From contig NW_026870588.1 of assembly GCF_963576545.1 (NCBI RefSeq), positions 268,646 to 332,645 of the forward strand: DNA of 64,000 nucleotides, in the 5' to 3' direction. Every line of letters begins with the position of its first letter. Position 1 is the first letter of the stretch. This stretch comes from Limanda limanda (Eukaryota; Chordata; Actinopteri; Pleuronectiformes; Pleuronectidae). A program made the translations under genes and the position numbers. Shown piece after piece: positions 11,414 to 25,031 of this stretch. Below the pieces are notes generated by a model, which ran no database searches, had not been told where the DNA came from, and worked only from the letters and a program-made list of their open reading frames with translations.

Positions 11414-14400
11414 CGACCTTCACCAAAAAAGTTATTCAAGAATATCTCCTTCTCCTATGTGCTTTTAGCCCTAACCCTAACCCTAACCCACTTCCTTCAA
11501 CATGACAGGTAAGAGTGCAGAGAAGCCTACCCCAACCTGAATCCATACACTAACCCTAACCAACCCTTCCCCATGCCTAAACCTAACCAGTATTTCTCCG
11601 TCCGTCAGCACGTGTGTTGACATTCCCCAAATCAGTCAATTTTACCATTTGCTCGTTCGACCCCTTCCAAAAGTCGGAGAAGCTCAAGGATGGTACCGAT
11701 CGTAGCGCATTACCCCATTTAGTGGGGGTAGAGCCTACTTGCAAGTCTCTCCGACCTTCACCAAAGAAAGTTATTCAAGAATATCTCCTCAGATTTTGTG
11801 GAATTTCGTCGGTCGACCCCTTCCGAAGGTCGTACAAGCTCGGGGATGGTACCGATCGATGCGCATTGCCCCATTTAGTGGGGGTAGAGCCTACTTGCAA
11901 GTCTCTCCGACCTTCACAAAAAAAGTTATTCAAGAATATCTCCTCAGATTTGGGGGAATTTCGTCGGTCGACCCCTTCCGAAGGTCGTACAAGCTCGTGG
12001 ATGGTACCAATCGATCCGCAGGACCCAAATTAGTCCAGCCGGAACCACTTTCCAAGTCTCTGCGACCTTCACCAAAAAAGTTATTCAAGAATATCTCCTC
12101 AGATTTGGGGGAATTTCGTCGGTCGACCCTTTCCGAAGGTCGTACAAGCTCGTGGATGGTACCAATCGATCCGCAGGACCCAAATTAGTCCAGACGGAAC
12201 CACTTTCCAAGTCTCTCCGACCTTCACCAAAAAAGTTATTCAAGAATATCTCCTCAGATTTGGGGGAATTTCGTCGGTCGACCCCTTCCGAAGGTCGTAC
12301 AAGCTCGTGGATGGTACCAATCGATCCGCAGGACCCAAATTAGTCCAGACGGAACCACTTTCCAAGTCTCTCCGACGTTCACCAAAAAAGTTATTCAAGA
12401 ATATCTCCTCAGATTTTGGGGAATTTCGTCGGTCGACCCTTTCCGAAGGTCGTACAAGCTCGGGGATGGTACCGATCGATGCGCATTGCCCCATTTAGTG
12501 GGGGTAGAGCCTACTTGCAAGTCTCTCGGACCTTCACCAAAAAAGTTATTCAAGAATATCTCCTCAGATTTGGGGGAATTTCGTCGGTCGACCTTTTCCG
12601 AAGGTCGTACAAGCTCGGGGATGGTACCAATCGATCTGCAGGACCCAAATTAGTCCAGACGGAACCACTTTCCAAGTCTCTGCGACCTTCACCAAAAAAG
12701 TTATTCAAGAATATCTCCTCAGATTTGGGGGAATTTCGTCGGTCGACCCTTTCCGAAGGTCGTACAAGCTCGTGGATGGTACCAATCGATCTGCAGGACC
12801 CAAATTAGTCCAGACGGAACCACTTTCCAAGTCTCTCCGACCTTCACCAAAAAAGTTATTCAAGAATATCTCCTCAGATTTGGGGGAATTTCGTCGGTCG
12901 ACCCTTTCCGAAGGTCGTACAAGCTCGGGGATGGTACCAATCGATCCGCAGGACCCAAATTAGTCCAGACGGAACCACTTTCCAAGTCTCTCCGACCTTC
13001 ACCAAAAAAGTTATTCAAGAATATCTCCTCAGATTTGGGGGAATTTCGTCGGTCGACCCCTTCCGAAGGTCGTACAAGCTCAAGGATGGTACCAATCGAT
13101 CCGCAGGACCCAAATTAGTCCAGACGGAACACCTTTCCAAGTCTCTCCGACGTTCACCAAAAAAGTTATTCAAGAATATCTCCTCAGATTTTGGGGAATT
13201 TCGTCGGTCGACCCTTTCCGAAGGTCGTACAAGCTCGGGGATGGTACCGATCGATGTGCATTGCCCCATTTAGTGGGGGTAGAGCCTACTTGCAAGTCTC
13301 TCCGACCTTCACCAAAAAAGTTATTCAAGAATATCTCCTCAGATTTGGGGGAATTTCGTCGGTCGACCTTTTCCGAAGGTCGTACAAGCTCGGGGATGGT
13401 ACCAATCGATCCGCAGGACCCAAATTAGTCCAGACAGAACCACTTTCCAAGTCTCTGCAACCTTCACCAAAAAAGTTATTCAAGAATATCTCCTCAGATT
13501 TGGGGGAATTTCGTCGGTCGACCCTTTCCGAAGGTCGTACAAGCTCGTGGATGGTACCAATCGATCCGCAGGACCCAAATTAGTCCAGACGAAACCACTT
13601 TCCAAGTCTCTCCGACCTTCACCAAAAAAGTTATTCAAGAATATCTCCTCAGATTTGGGGGAATTTCGTCGGTCGACCCCTTCCGAAGGTCGTACAAGCT
13701 CGGGGATGGTACCAATCGATCCGCAGGACCCAAATTAGTCCAGACGGAACCACTTTCCAAGTCTCTCCGACGTTCACCAAAAAAGTTATTCAAGAATATC
13801 TCCTCAGATTTGGGGGAATTTCGTCGGTCGACCCTTTCCGAAGGTCGTACAAGCTCGGGGATGGTACCGATCGATGCGCATTGCCCCATTTAGTGGGGGT
13901 AGAGCCTACTTGCAAGTCTCTCCGACCTTCACCAAAAAAGTTATTCAAGAATATCTCCTCAGATTTGGGGGAATTTCGTCGGTCGACCTTTTCCGAAGGT
14001 CGTACAAGCTCGGGGATGCTACCAACCGATCCGCAGGACCCAAATTAGTCCAGACGGAACCACTTTCCAAGTCTCTGCGACCTTCACCAAAAAAGTTATT
14101 CAAGAATATCTCCTCAGATTTGGGGGAATTTCGTCGGTCGACCCTTTCCGAAGGTCGTACAAGCTCGTGGATGGTACAAATCGATCTGCAGGACCCAAAT
14201 TAGTCCAGACGGAACCACTTTCCAAGTCTCTCCGACCTTCACCAAAAAAGTTATTCAAGAATATCTCCTCAGATTTGGGGGAATTTCGTCGGTCGACCCT
14301 TTCCGAAGGTCGTACAAGCTCGGGGATGGTACCAATCGATCCGCAGGACCCAAATTAGTCCAGACGGAACCACTTTCCAAGTCTCTCCGACCTTCACCAA

Positions 14401-14852
14401 AAAAGTTATTCAAGAATATCTCCTCAGATTTGGGGGAATTTCGTCGGTCGACCCCTTCCGAAGGTCGTACAAGCTCGGGGATGGTACCAATCGATCTGCA
14501 GGACCCAAATTAGTCCAGACGGAACCACTTTCCAAGTCTCTCCGACCTTCACCAAAAAAGTTATTCAAGAATATCTCCTCAGATTTGGGGGAATTTCGTC
14601 GGTCGACCCCTTCCGAAGGTCGTACAAGCTCGTGGATAGTACCAATCGATCCGCAGGACCCAAATTAGTCCAGACGGAACCACTTTCCAAGTCTCTCCGA
14701 CCTTCACCAAAAAAGTTATTCAAGAATATCTCCTCAGATTTGGGGGAATTTCGTCGGTCGACCCCTTCCGAAGGTCGTACAAGCTCGGGGATGGTACCAA
14801 TCGATCCGCAGGACCCAAATTAGTCCAGACGGAACCACTTTCCAAGTCTCTC
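11414..14852 (+). repeat. HOR 3: class ii cassette (338 bp) + 20 monomers
   Basis: Cassette 11414-11751 has CCCCAACCTG where most have CCCCTGACCTG (one base shorter), and CCAAAAGTCGG. The 20-monomer tail mixes L1-P and L1-Q units. Confidence 0.9.
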
Positions 14853-16425
14853 CGACCTTCACCAAAAAAGTTATTCAAGAATATCTCCTTCTCCTATGTG
14901 CTTTTAGCCCTAACCCTAACCCACTTCCTTCAACATGACAGGTAAGAGTGCAGAGAAGCCTACCCCTGACCTGAATCCATACACTAACCCTAACCAACCC
15001 TTCCCCATGCCTAAACCTAACCAGTATTTCTCCGTCCGTCAGCACGTGTGTTGACATTCCCCAAATCAGTCAATTTTACCATTTGCTCGTTCGACCCCTT
15101 CCGAAAGTCGGAGAAGCTCAAGGATGGTACCGATCGATGCGCATTGCCCCATTTAGTGGGGGTAAAGCCTACTTGCAAGTCTCTCCGACCTTCACAAAAA
15201 AAGTTATTCAAGAATATCTCCTCAGATTTGGGGGAATTTCGTCGGTCGACCCCTTCCGAAGGTCGTAAAAGCTCGTGGATGGTACCAATCGATCCGCAGG
15301 ACCGAAATTAGTCCAGACGGAACCACTTTCCAAGTCTCTGCGACCTTCACCAAAAAAGTTATTCAAGAATATCTCCTCAGATTTTGGGGAATTTCGTCGG
15401 TCGACCCTTTCCGAAGGTCGTACAAGCTCGGGGATGGTACCGATCGATGTGCATTGCCCCATTTAGTGGGGGTAGAGCCTACTTGCAAGTCTCTCCGACC
15501 TTCACCAAAAAAGTTATTCAAGAATATCTCCTCAGATTTGGGGGCATTTCGTCGGTCGACCTTTTCCGAAGGTCGTACAAGCTCGGGGATGGTACCAATC
15601 GATCCGCAGGACCCAAATTAGTCCAGACGGAACCACTTTCCAAGTCTCTGCGACCTTCACCAAAAAAGTTATTCAAGAATATCTCCTCAGATTTGGGGGA
15701 ATTTCGTCGGTCGACCCTTTCCGAAGGTCGTACAAGCTCGTGGATGGTACCAATCGATCCGCAGGACCCAAATTAGTCCAGACGGAACCACTTTCCAAGT
15801 CTCTCCGACCTTCACCAAAAAAGTTATTCAAGAATATCTCCTCAGATTTGGGAGAATTTCGTCGGTCGACCCCTTCCGAAGGTCGTACAAGCTCGGGGAT
15901 GGTACCAATCGATCCGCAGGACCCAAATTAGTCCAGACGGAACCACTTTCCAAGTCTCTCCGACCTTCACCAAAAAAGTTATTCAAGAATATCTCCTCAG
16001 ATTTGGGGGAATTTCGTCGGTCGACCCCTTCCGAAGGTCGTACAAGCTCGGGGATGGTACCAATCGATCCGCAGGACCCAAAGTAGTCCAGACGGAACCA
16101 CTTTCCAAGTCTCTCCGACCTTCACCAAAAAAGTTATTCAAGAATATCTCCTCAGATTTGGGGGAATTTCGTCGGTCGACCCCTTCCGAAGGTCGTACAA
16201 GCTCTGGGATGGTACCAATCGATCCGCAGGACCCAAATTAGTCCAGACGGAACCACTTTCCAAGTCTCTCCGACCTTCACCAAAAAAGTTATTCAAGAAT
16301 ATCTCCTCAGATTTGGGGGAATTTCGTCGGTCGACCCCTTCCGAAGGTCGTACAAGCTCGGGGATGGTACCAATCGATCCGCAGGACCCAAATTAGTCCA
16401 GACGGAACACCTTTCCAAGTCTCTC
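14853..16425 (+). repeat. HOR 4: class i cassette (333 bp) + 8 monomers
   Basis: Cassette 14853-15185 matches that of HOR 6 at an offset of 3462 bp. The first monomer after it has GTCGTAAAAGC, a variant shared with HOR 6. Confidence 0.9.
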
Positions 16426-18314
16426 CGACCTTCACCAAAAAAGTTATTCAAGAATATCTCCTTCTCCTATGTGCTTTTAGCCCTAACCCTAACCCTAACC
16501 CACTTCCTTCAACATGACAGGTAAGAGTGCAGAGAAGCCTACCCCAACCTGAATCCATACACTAACCCTAACCAACCCTTCCCCATGCCTAAACCTAACC
16601 AGTATTTCTCCGTCCGTCAGCACGTGTGTTGACATTCCCCAAATCAGTCAATTTTACCATTTGCTCGTTCGACCCCTTCCAAAAGTCGGAGAAGCTCAAG
16701 GATGGTACCGATCGTAGCGCATTACCCCATTTAGTGGGGGTAGAGCCTACTTGCAAGTCTCTCCGACCTTCACCAAAGAAAGTTATTCAAGAATATCTCC
16801 TCAGATTTTGTGGAATTTCGTCGGTCGACCCCTTCCGAAGGTCGTACAAGCTCGGGGATGGTACCGATCGATGCGCATTGCCCCATTTAGTGGGGGTAGA
16901 GCCTACTTGCAAGTCTCTCCGACCTTCACAAAAAAAGTTATTCAAGAATATCTCCTCAGATTTGGGGGACTTTCGTCGGTCGACCCCTTCCGAAGGTCGT
17001 ACAAGCTCGTGGATGGTACCAATCGATCTGCAGGACCCAAATTAGTCCAGCCGGAACCACTTTACAAGTCTCTGCGACCTTCACCAAAAAAGTTATTCAA
17101 GAATATCTCCTCAGATTTGGGGGAATTTCGTCGGTCGACCCTTTCCGAAGGTCGTACAAGCTCGTGGATGGTACCAATCGATCTGCAGGACCCAAATTAG
17201 TCCAGACGGAACCACTTTCCAAGTCTCTCCGACCTTCACCAAAAAAGTTATTCAAGAATATCTCCTCAGATTTGGGGGAATTTCGTCGGTCGACCCCTTC
17301 CGAAGGTCGTACAAGCTCGTGGATGGTACCAATCGATCCGCAGGACCCAAATTAGTCCAGACGGAACCACTTTCCAAGTCTCTCTGACGTTCACCAAAAA
17401 AGTTATTCAAGAATATCTCCTCAGATTTTGGGGAATTTCGTCGGTCGACCCTTTCCGAAGGTCGTACAAGCTCGGGGATGGTACCGATCGATGCGCATTG
17501 CCCCATTTAGTGGGGGTAGAGCCTACTTGCAAGTCTCTCCGACCTTCACCAAAAAAGTTATTCAAGAATATCTCCTCAGATTTGGGGGAATTTCGTCGGT
17601 CGACCCTTTCCGAAGGTCGTACAAGCTCGTGGATGGTACCAATCGATCTGCAGGACCCAAATTAGTCCAGACAGAACCACTTTCCAAGTCTCTCCGACCT
17701 TCACCAAAAAAGTTATTCAAGAATATCTCCTCAGATTTGGGGGAATTTCGTCGGTCGACCCTTTCCGAAGGTCGTACAAGCTCGGGGATGGTACCAATCG
17801 ATCCGCAGGACCCAAATTAGTCCAGACGGAACCACTTTCCAAGTCTCTCCGACCTTCACCAAAAAAGTTATTCAAGAATATCTCCTCAGATTTGGGGGAA
17901 TTTCGTCGGTCGACCCCTTCCGAAGGTCGTACAAGCTCGGGGATGGTACCAATCGATCTGCAGGACCCAAATTAGTCCAGACGGAACCACTTTCCAAGTC
18001 TCTCCGACCTTCACCAAAAAAGTTATTCAAGAATATCTCCTCAGATTTGGGGGAATTTCGTCGGTCGACCCCTTCCGAAGGTCGTACAAGCTCGTGGATA
18101 GTACCAATCGATCCGCAGGACCCAAATTAGTCCAGACGGAACCACTTTCCAAGTCTCTCCGACCTTCACCAAAAAAGTTATTCAAGAATATCTCCTCAGA
18201 TTTGGGGGAATTTCGTCGGTCGACCCCTTCCGAAGGTCGTACAAGCTCGGGGATGGTACCAATCGATCCGCAGGACCCAAATTAGTCCAGACGGAACCAC
18301 TTTCCAAGTCTCTC
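16426..18314 (+). repeat. HOR 5: class ii cassette (338 bp) + 10 monomers
   Basis: Cassette 16426-16763, CCCCAACCTG form. Markers GGGGGACTTTCG (near 16965), CAGCCGGAACC with TTTACAAG, and TCTCTCTGACG recur in HOR 7 at an offset of 3772 bp. Confidence 0.9.
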
Positions 18315-20197
18315 CGACCTTCACCAAAAAAGTTATTCAAGAATATCTCCTTCTCCTATGTGCTTTTAGCCCTAACCCTAACCCACTTCCTTCAACATGA
18401 CAGGTAAGAGTGCAGAGAAGCCTACCCCTGACCTGAATCCATACACTAACCCTAACCAACCCTTCCCCATGCCTAAACCTAACCAGTATTTCTCCGTCCG
18501 TCAGCACGTGTGTTGACATTCCCCAAATCAGTCAATTTTACCATTTGCTCGTTCGACCCCTTCCGAAAGTCGGAGAAGCTCAAGGATGGTACCGATCGAT
18601 GCGCATTGCCCCATTTAGTGGGGGTAGAGCCTACTTGCAAGTCTCTCCGACCTTCACAAAAAAAGTTATTCAAGAATATCTCCTCAGATTTGGGGGAATT
18701 TCGTCGGTCGACCCCTTCCGAAGGTCGTAAAAGCTCGTGGATGGTACCAATCGATCCGCAGGACCCAAATTAGTCCAGACGGAACCACTTTCCAAGTCTC
18801 TGCGACCTTCACCAAAAAAGTTATTCAAGAATATCTCCTCAGATTTGGGGGAATTTCGTCGGTCGACCCTTTCCGAAGGTCGTACAAGCTCGTGGATGGT
18901 ACCAATCGATCCGCAGGACCCAAATTAGTCCAGACGGAACCACTTTCCAAGTCTCTCCGACCTTCACCAAAAAAGTTATTCAAGAATATCTCCTCAGATT
19001 TGGGGGAATTTCGTCGGTCGACCCCTTCCGAAGGTCGTACAAGCTCGTGGATGGTACCAATCGATCCGCAGGACCCAAATTAGTCCAGACGGAACACCTT
19101 TCCAAGTCTCTCCGACGTTCACCAAAAAAGTTATTCAAGAATATCTCCTCAGATTTTGGGGAATTTCGTCGGTCGACCCTTTCCGAAGGTCGTACAAGCT
19201 CGGGGATGGTACCGATCGATGTGCATTGCCCCATTTAGTGGGGGTAGAGCCTACTTGCAAGTCTCTCCGACCTTCACCAAAAAAGTTATTCAAGAATATC
19301 TCCTCAGATTTGGGGGCATTTCGTCGGTCGACCTTTTCCGAAGGTCGTACAAGCTCGGGGATGGTACCAATCGATCCGCAGGACCCAAATTAGTCCAGAC
19401 GGAACCACTTTCCAAGTCTCTGCGACCTTCACCAAAAAAGTTATTCAAGAATATCTCCTCAGATTTGGGGGAATTTCGTCGGTCGACCCTTTCCGAAGGT
19501 CGTACAAGCTCGTGGATGGTACCAATCGATCCGCAGGACCCAAATTAGTCCAGACGGAACCACTTTCCAAGTCTCTCCGACCTTCACCAAAAAAGTTATT
19601 CAAGAATATCTCCTCAGATTTGGGAGAATTTCGTCGGTCGACCCCTTCCGAAGGTCGTACAAGCTCGGGGATGGTACCAATCGATCCGCAGGACCCAAAT
19701 TAGTCCAGACGGAACCACTTTCCAAGTCTCTCCGACCTTCACCAAAAAAGTTATTCAAGAATATCTCCTCAGATTTGGGGGAATTTCGTCGGTCGACCCC
19801 TTCCGAAGGTCGTACAAGCTCGGGGATGGTACCAATCGATCCGCAGGACCCAAATTAGTCCAGACGGAACCACTTTCCAAGTCTCTCCGACCTTCACCAA
19901 AAAAGTTATTCAAGAATATCTCCTCAGATTTGGGGGAATTTCGTCGGTCGACCCCTTCCGAAGGTCGTACAAGCTCTGGGATGGTACCAATCGATCCGCA
20001 GGACCCAAATTAGTCCAGACGGAACCACTTTCCAAGTCTCTCCGACCTTCACCAAAAAAGTTATTCAAGAATATCTCCTCAGATTTGGGGGAATTTCGTC
20101 GGTCGACCCCTTCCGAAGGTCGTACAAGCTCGGGGATGGTACCAATCGATCCGCAGGACCCAAATTAGTCCAGACGGAACACCTTTCCAAGTCTCTC
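18315..20197 (+). repeat. HOR 6: class i cassette (333 bp) + 10 monomers
   Basis: Cassette 18315-18647. It has two more monomers than HOR 4 and is otherwise its near-copy. Confidence 0.9.
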
Positions 20198-23100
20198 CGA
20201 CCTTCACCAAAAAAGTTATTCAAGAATATCTCCTTCTCCTATGTGCTTTTAGCCCTAACCCTAACCCTAACCCACTTCCTTCAACATGACAGGTAAGAGT
20301 GCAGAGAAGCCTACCCCAACCTGAATCCATACACTAACCCTAACCAACCCTTCCCCATGCCTAAACCTAACCAGTATTTCTCCGTCCGTCAGCACGTGTG
20401 TTGACATTCCCCAAATCAGTCAATTTTACCATTTGCTCGTTCGACCCCTTCCAAAAGTCGGAGAAGCTCAAGGATGGTACCGATCGTAGCGCATTACCCC
20501 ATTTAGTGGGGGTAGAGCCTACTTGCAAGTCTCTCCGACCTTCACCAAAGAAAGTTATTCAAGAATATCTCCTCAGATTTTGTGGAATTTCGTCGGTCGA
20601 CCCCTTCCGAAGGTCGTACAAGCTCGGGGATGGTACCGATCGATGCGCATTGCCCCATTTAGTGGGGGTAGAGCCTACTTGCAAGTCTCTCCGACCTTCA
20701 CAAAAAAAGTTATTCAAGAATATCTCCTCAGATTTGGGGGACTTTCGTCGGTCGACCCCTTCCGAAGGTCGTACAAGCTCGTGGATGGTACCAATCGATC
20801 TGCAGGACCCAAATTAGTCCAGCCGGAACCACTTTACAAGTCTCTGCGACCTTCACCAAAAAAGTTATTCAAGAATATCTCCTCAGATTTGGGGGAATTT
20901 CGTCGGTCGACCCTTTCCGAAGGTCGTACAAGCTCGTGGATGGTACCAATCGATCCGCAGGACCCAAATTAGTCCAGACGGAACCACTTTCCAAGTCTCT
21001 CCGACCTTCACCAAAAAAGTTATTCAAGAATATCTCCTCAGATTTGGGGGAATTTCGTCGGTCGACCCCTTCCGAAGGTCGTACAAGCTCGTGGATGGTA
21101 CCAATCGATCCGCAGGACCCAAATTAGTCCAGACGGAACCACTTTCCAAGTCTCTCTGACGTTCACCAAAAAAGTTATTCAAGAATATCTCCTCAGATTT
21201 TGGGGAATTTCGTCGGTCGACCCTTTCCGAAGGTCGTACAAGCTCGGGGATGGTACCGATCGATGCGCATTGCCCCATTTAGTGGGGGTAGAGCCTACTT
21301 GCAAGTCTCTCCGACCTTCACCAAAAAAGTTATTCAAGAATATCTCCTCAGATTTGGGGGAATTTCGTCGGTCGACCCTTTCCGAAGGTCGTACAAGCTC
21401 GTGGATGGTACCAATCGATCTGCAGGACCCAAATTAGTCCAGACGGAACCACTTTCCAAGTCTCTCCGACCTTCACCAAAAAAGTTATTCAAGAATATCT
21501 CCTCAGATTTGGGGGAATTTCGTCGGTCGACCCTTTCCGAAGGTCGTACAAGCTCGGGGATGGTACCAATCGATCCGCAGGACCCAAATTAGTCCAGACG
21601 GAACCACTTTCCAAGTCTCTCCGACCTTCACCAAAAAAGTTATTCAAGAATATCTCCTCAGATTTGGGGGAATTTCGTCGGTCGACCCCTTCCGAAGGTC
21701 GTACAAGCTCAAGGATGGTACCAATCGATCCGCAGGACCCAAATTAGTCCAGACGGAACCACTTTCCAAGTCTCTCCGACCTTCACCAAAAAAGTTATTC
21801 AAGAATATCTCCTCAGATTTGGGGGAATTTCGTCGGTCGACCCCTTCCGAAGGTCGTACAAGCTCGTGGATGGTACCAATCGATCCGCAGGACCCAAATT
21901 AGTCCAGACGGAACACCTTTCCAAGTCTCTCCGACGTTCACCAAAAAAGTTATTCAAGAATATCTCCTCAGATTTTGGGGAATTTCGTCGGTCGACCCTT
22001 TCCGAAGGTCGTACAAGCTCGGGGATGGTACCGATCGATGTGCATTGCCCCATTTAGTGGGGGTAGAGCCTACTTGCAAGTCTCTCCGACCTTCACCAAA
22101 AAAGTTATTCAAGAATATCTCCTCAGATTTGGGGGAATTTCGTCGGTCGACCCTTTCCGAAGGTCGTAAAAGCTCGTGGATGGTACCAATCGATCTGCAG
22201 GACCCAAATTAGTCCAGACGGAACCACTTTCCAAGTCTCTCCGACCTTCACCAAAAAAGTTATTCAAGAATATCTCCTCAGATTTGGGGGAATTTCGTCG
22301 GTCGACCCTTTCCGAAGGTCGTACAAGCTCGGGGATGGTACCAATCGATCCGCAGGACCCAAATTAGTCCAGACGGAACCACTTTCCAAGTCTCTCCGAC
22401 CTTCACCAAAAAAGTTATTCAAGAATATCTCCTCAGATTTGGGGGAATTTCGTCGGTCGACCCCTTCCGAAGGTCGTACAAGCTCAAGGATGGTACCAAT
22501 CGATCCGCAGGACCCAAATTAGTCCAGACGGAACCACTTTCCAAGTCTCTCCGACCTTCACCAAAAAAGTTATTCAAGAATATCTCCTCAGATTTGGGGG
22601 AATTTCGTCGGTCGACCCCTTCCGAAGGTCGTACAAGCTCGTGGATGGTACCAATCGATCCGCAGGACCCAAATTAGTCCAGACGGAACACCTTTCCAAG
22701 TCTCTCCGACGTTCACCAAAAAAGTTATTCAAGAATATCTCCTCAGATTTTGGGGAATTTCGTCGGTCGACCCTTTCCGAAGGTCGTACAAGCTCGGGGA
22801 TGGTACCGATCGATGTGCATTGCCCCATTTAGTGGGGGTAGAGCCTACTTGCAAGTCTCTCCGACCTTCACCAAAAAAGTTATTCAAGAATATCTCCTCA
22901 GATTTGGGGGAATTTCGTCGGTCGACCTTTTCCGAAGGTCGTACAAGCTCGGGGATGGTACCAATCGATCCGCAGGACCCAAATTAGTCCAGACGGAACC
23001 ACTTTCCAAGTCTCTGCGACCTTCACCAAAAAAGTTATTCAAGAATATCTCCTCAGATTTGGGGGAATTTCGTCGGTCGACCCTTTCCGAAGGTCGTACA

Positions 23101-25031
23101 AGCTCGTGGATGGTACCAATCGATCCGCAGGACCCAAATTAGTCCAGACGGAACCACTTTCCAAGTCTCTCCGACCTTCACCAAAAAAGTTATTCAAGAA
23201 TATCTCCTCAGATTTGGGAGAATTTCGTCGGTCGACCCCTTCCGAAGGTCGTACAAGCTCGGGGATGGTACCAATCGATCCGCAGGACCCAAATTAGTCC
23301 AGACGGAACCACTTTCCAAGTCTCTCCGACCTTCACCAAAAAAGTTATTCAAGAATATCTCCTCAGATTTGGGGGAATTTCGTCGGTCGACCCCTTCCGA
23401 AGGTCGTACAAGCTCGGGGATGGTACCAATCGATCCGCAGGACCCAAATTAGTCCAGACGGAACCACTTTCCAAGTCTCTCCGACCTTCACCAAAAAAGT
23501 TATTCAAGAATATCTCCTCAGATTTGGGGGAATTTCGTCGGTCGACCCCTTCCGAAGGTCGTACAAGCTCGGGGATGGTACCAATCGATCCGCAGGACCC
23601 AAATTAGTCCAGACGGAACCACTTTCCAAGTCTCTCCGACCTTCACCAAAAAAGTTATTCAAGAATATCTCCTCAGATTTGGGGGAATTTCGTCGGTCGA
23701 CCCCTTCCGAAGGTCGTACAAGCTCAAGGATGGTACCAATCGATCCGCAGGACCCAAATTAGTCCAGACGGAACCACTTTCCAAGTCTCTCCGACCTTCA
23801 CCAAAAAAGTTATTCAAGAATATCTCCTCAGATTTGGGGGAATTTCGTCGGTCGACCCCTTCCGAAGGTCGTACAAGCTCGTGGATGGTACCAATCGATC
23901 CGCAGGACCCAAATTAGTCCAGACGGAACACCTTTCCAAGTCTCTCCGACGTTCACCAAAAAAGTTATTCAAGAATATCTCCTCAGATTTTGGGGAATTT
24001 CGTCGGTCGACCCTTTCCGAAGGTCGTACAAGCTCGGGGATGGTACCGATCGATGTGCATTGCCCCATTTAGTGGGGGTAGAGCCTACTTGCAAGTCTCT
24101 CCGACCTTCACCAAAAAAGTTTTTCAAGAATATCTCCTCAGATTTGGGGGAATTTCGTCGGTCGACCTTTTCCGAAGGTCGTACAAGCTCGGGGATGGTA
24201 CCAATCGATCCGCAGGACCCAAATTAGTCCAGACGGAACCACTTTCCAAGTCTCTGCGACCTTCACCAAAAAAGTTATTCAAGAATATCTCCTCAGATTT
24301 GGGGGAATTTCGTCGGTCGACCCTTTCCGAAGGTCGTACAAGCTCGTGGATGGTACCAATCGATCCGCAGGACCCAAATTAGTCCAGACGGAACCACTTT
24401 CCAAGTCTCTCCGACCTTCACCAAAAAAGTTATTCAAGAATATCTCCTCAGATTTGGGAGAATTTCGTCGGTCGACCCCTTCCGAAGGTCGTACAAGCTC
24501 GGGGATGGTACCAATCGATCCGCAGGACCCAAATTAGTCCAGACGGAACCACTTTCCAAGTCTCTCCGACCTTCACCAAAAAAGTTATTCAAGAATATCT
24601 CCTCAGATTTGGAGGAATTTCGTCGGTCGACCCCTTCCGAAGGTCGTACAAGCTCGTGGATGGTACCAATCGATCCGCAGGACCCAAATTAGTCCAGACG
24701 GAACCACTTTCCAAGTCTCTCCGACCTTCACCAAAAAAGTTATTCAAGAATATCTCCTCAGATTTGGGGGAATTTCGTCGGTCGACCCCTTCCGAAGGTC
24801 GTACAAGCTCGTGGATGGTACCAATCGATCCGCAGGACCCAAATTAGTCCAGACGGAACCACTTTCCAAGTCTCTCCGACCTTCACCAAAAAAGTTATTC
24901 AAGAATATCTCCTCAGATTTGGGGGAATTTCGTCGGTCGACCCCTTCCGAAGGTCGTACAAGCTCGGGGATGGTACCAATCGATCCGCAGGACCCAAATT
25001 AGTCCAGACGGAACACCTTTCCAAGTCTCTC
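20198..25031 (+). repeat. HOR 7: class ii cassette (338 bp) + 29 monomers
   Basis: Cassette 20198-20535. This is the longest cassette-free stretch (20536-25031). Inside it a five-monomer (775-bp) block repeats, for example 21799-22053 against 22574-22828, and related copies follow to about 24.5 kb. Confidence 0.9.
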
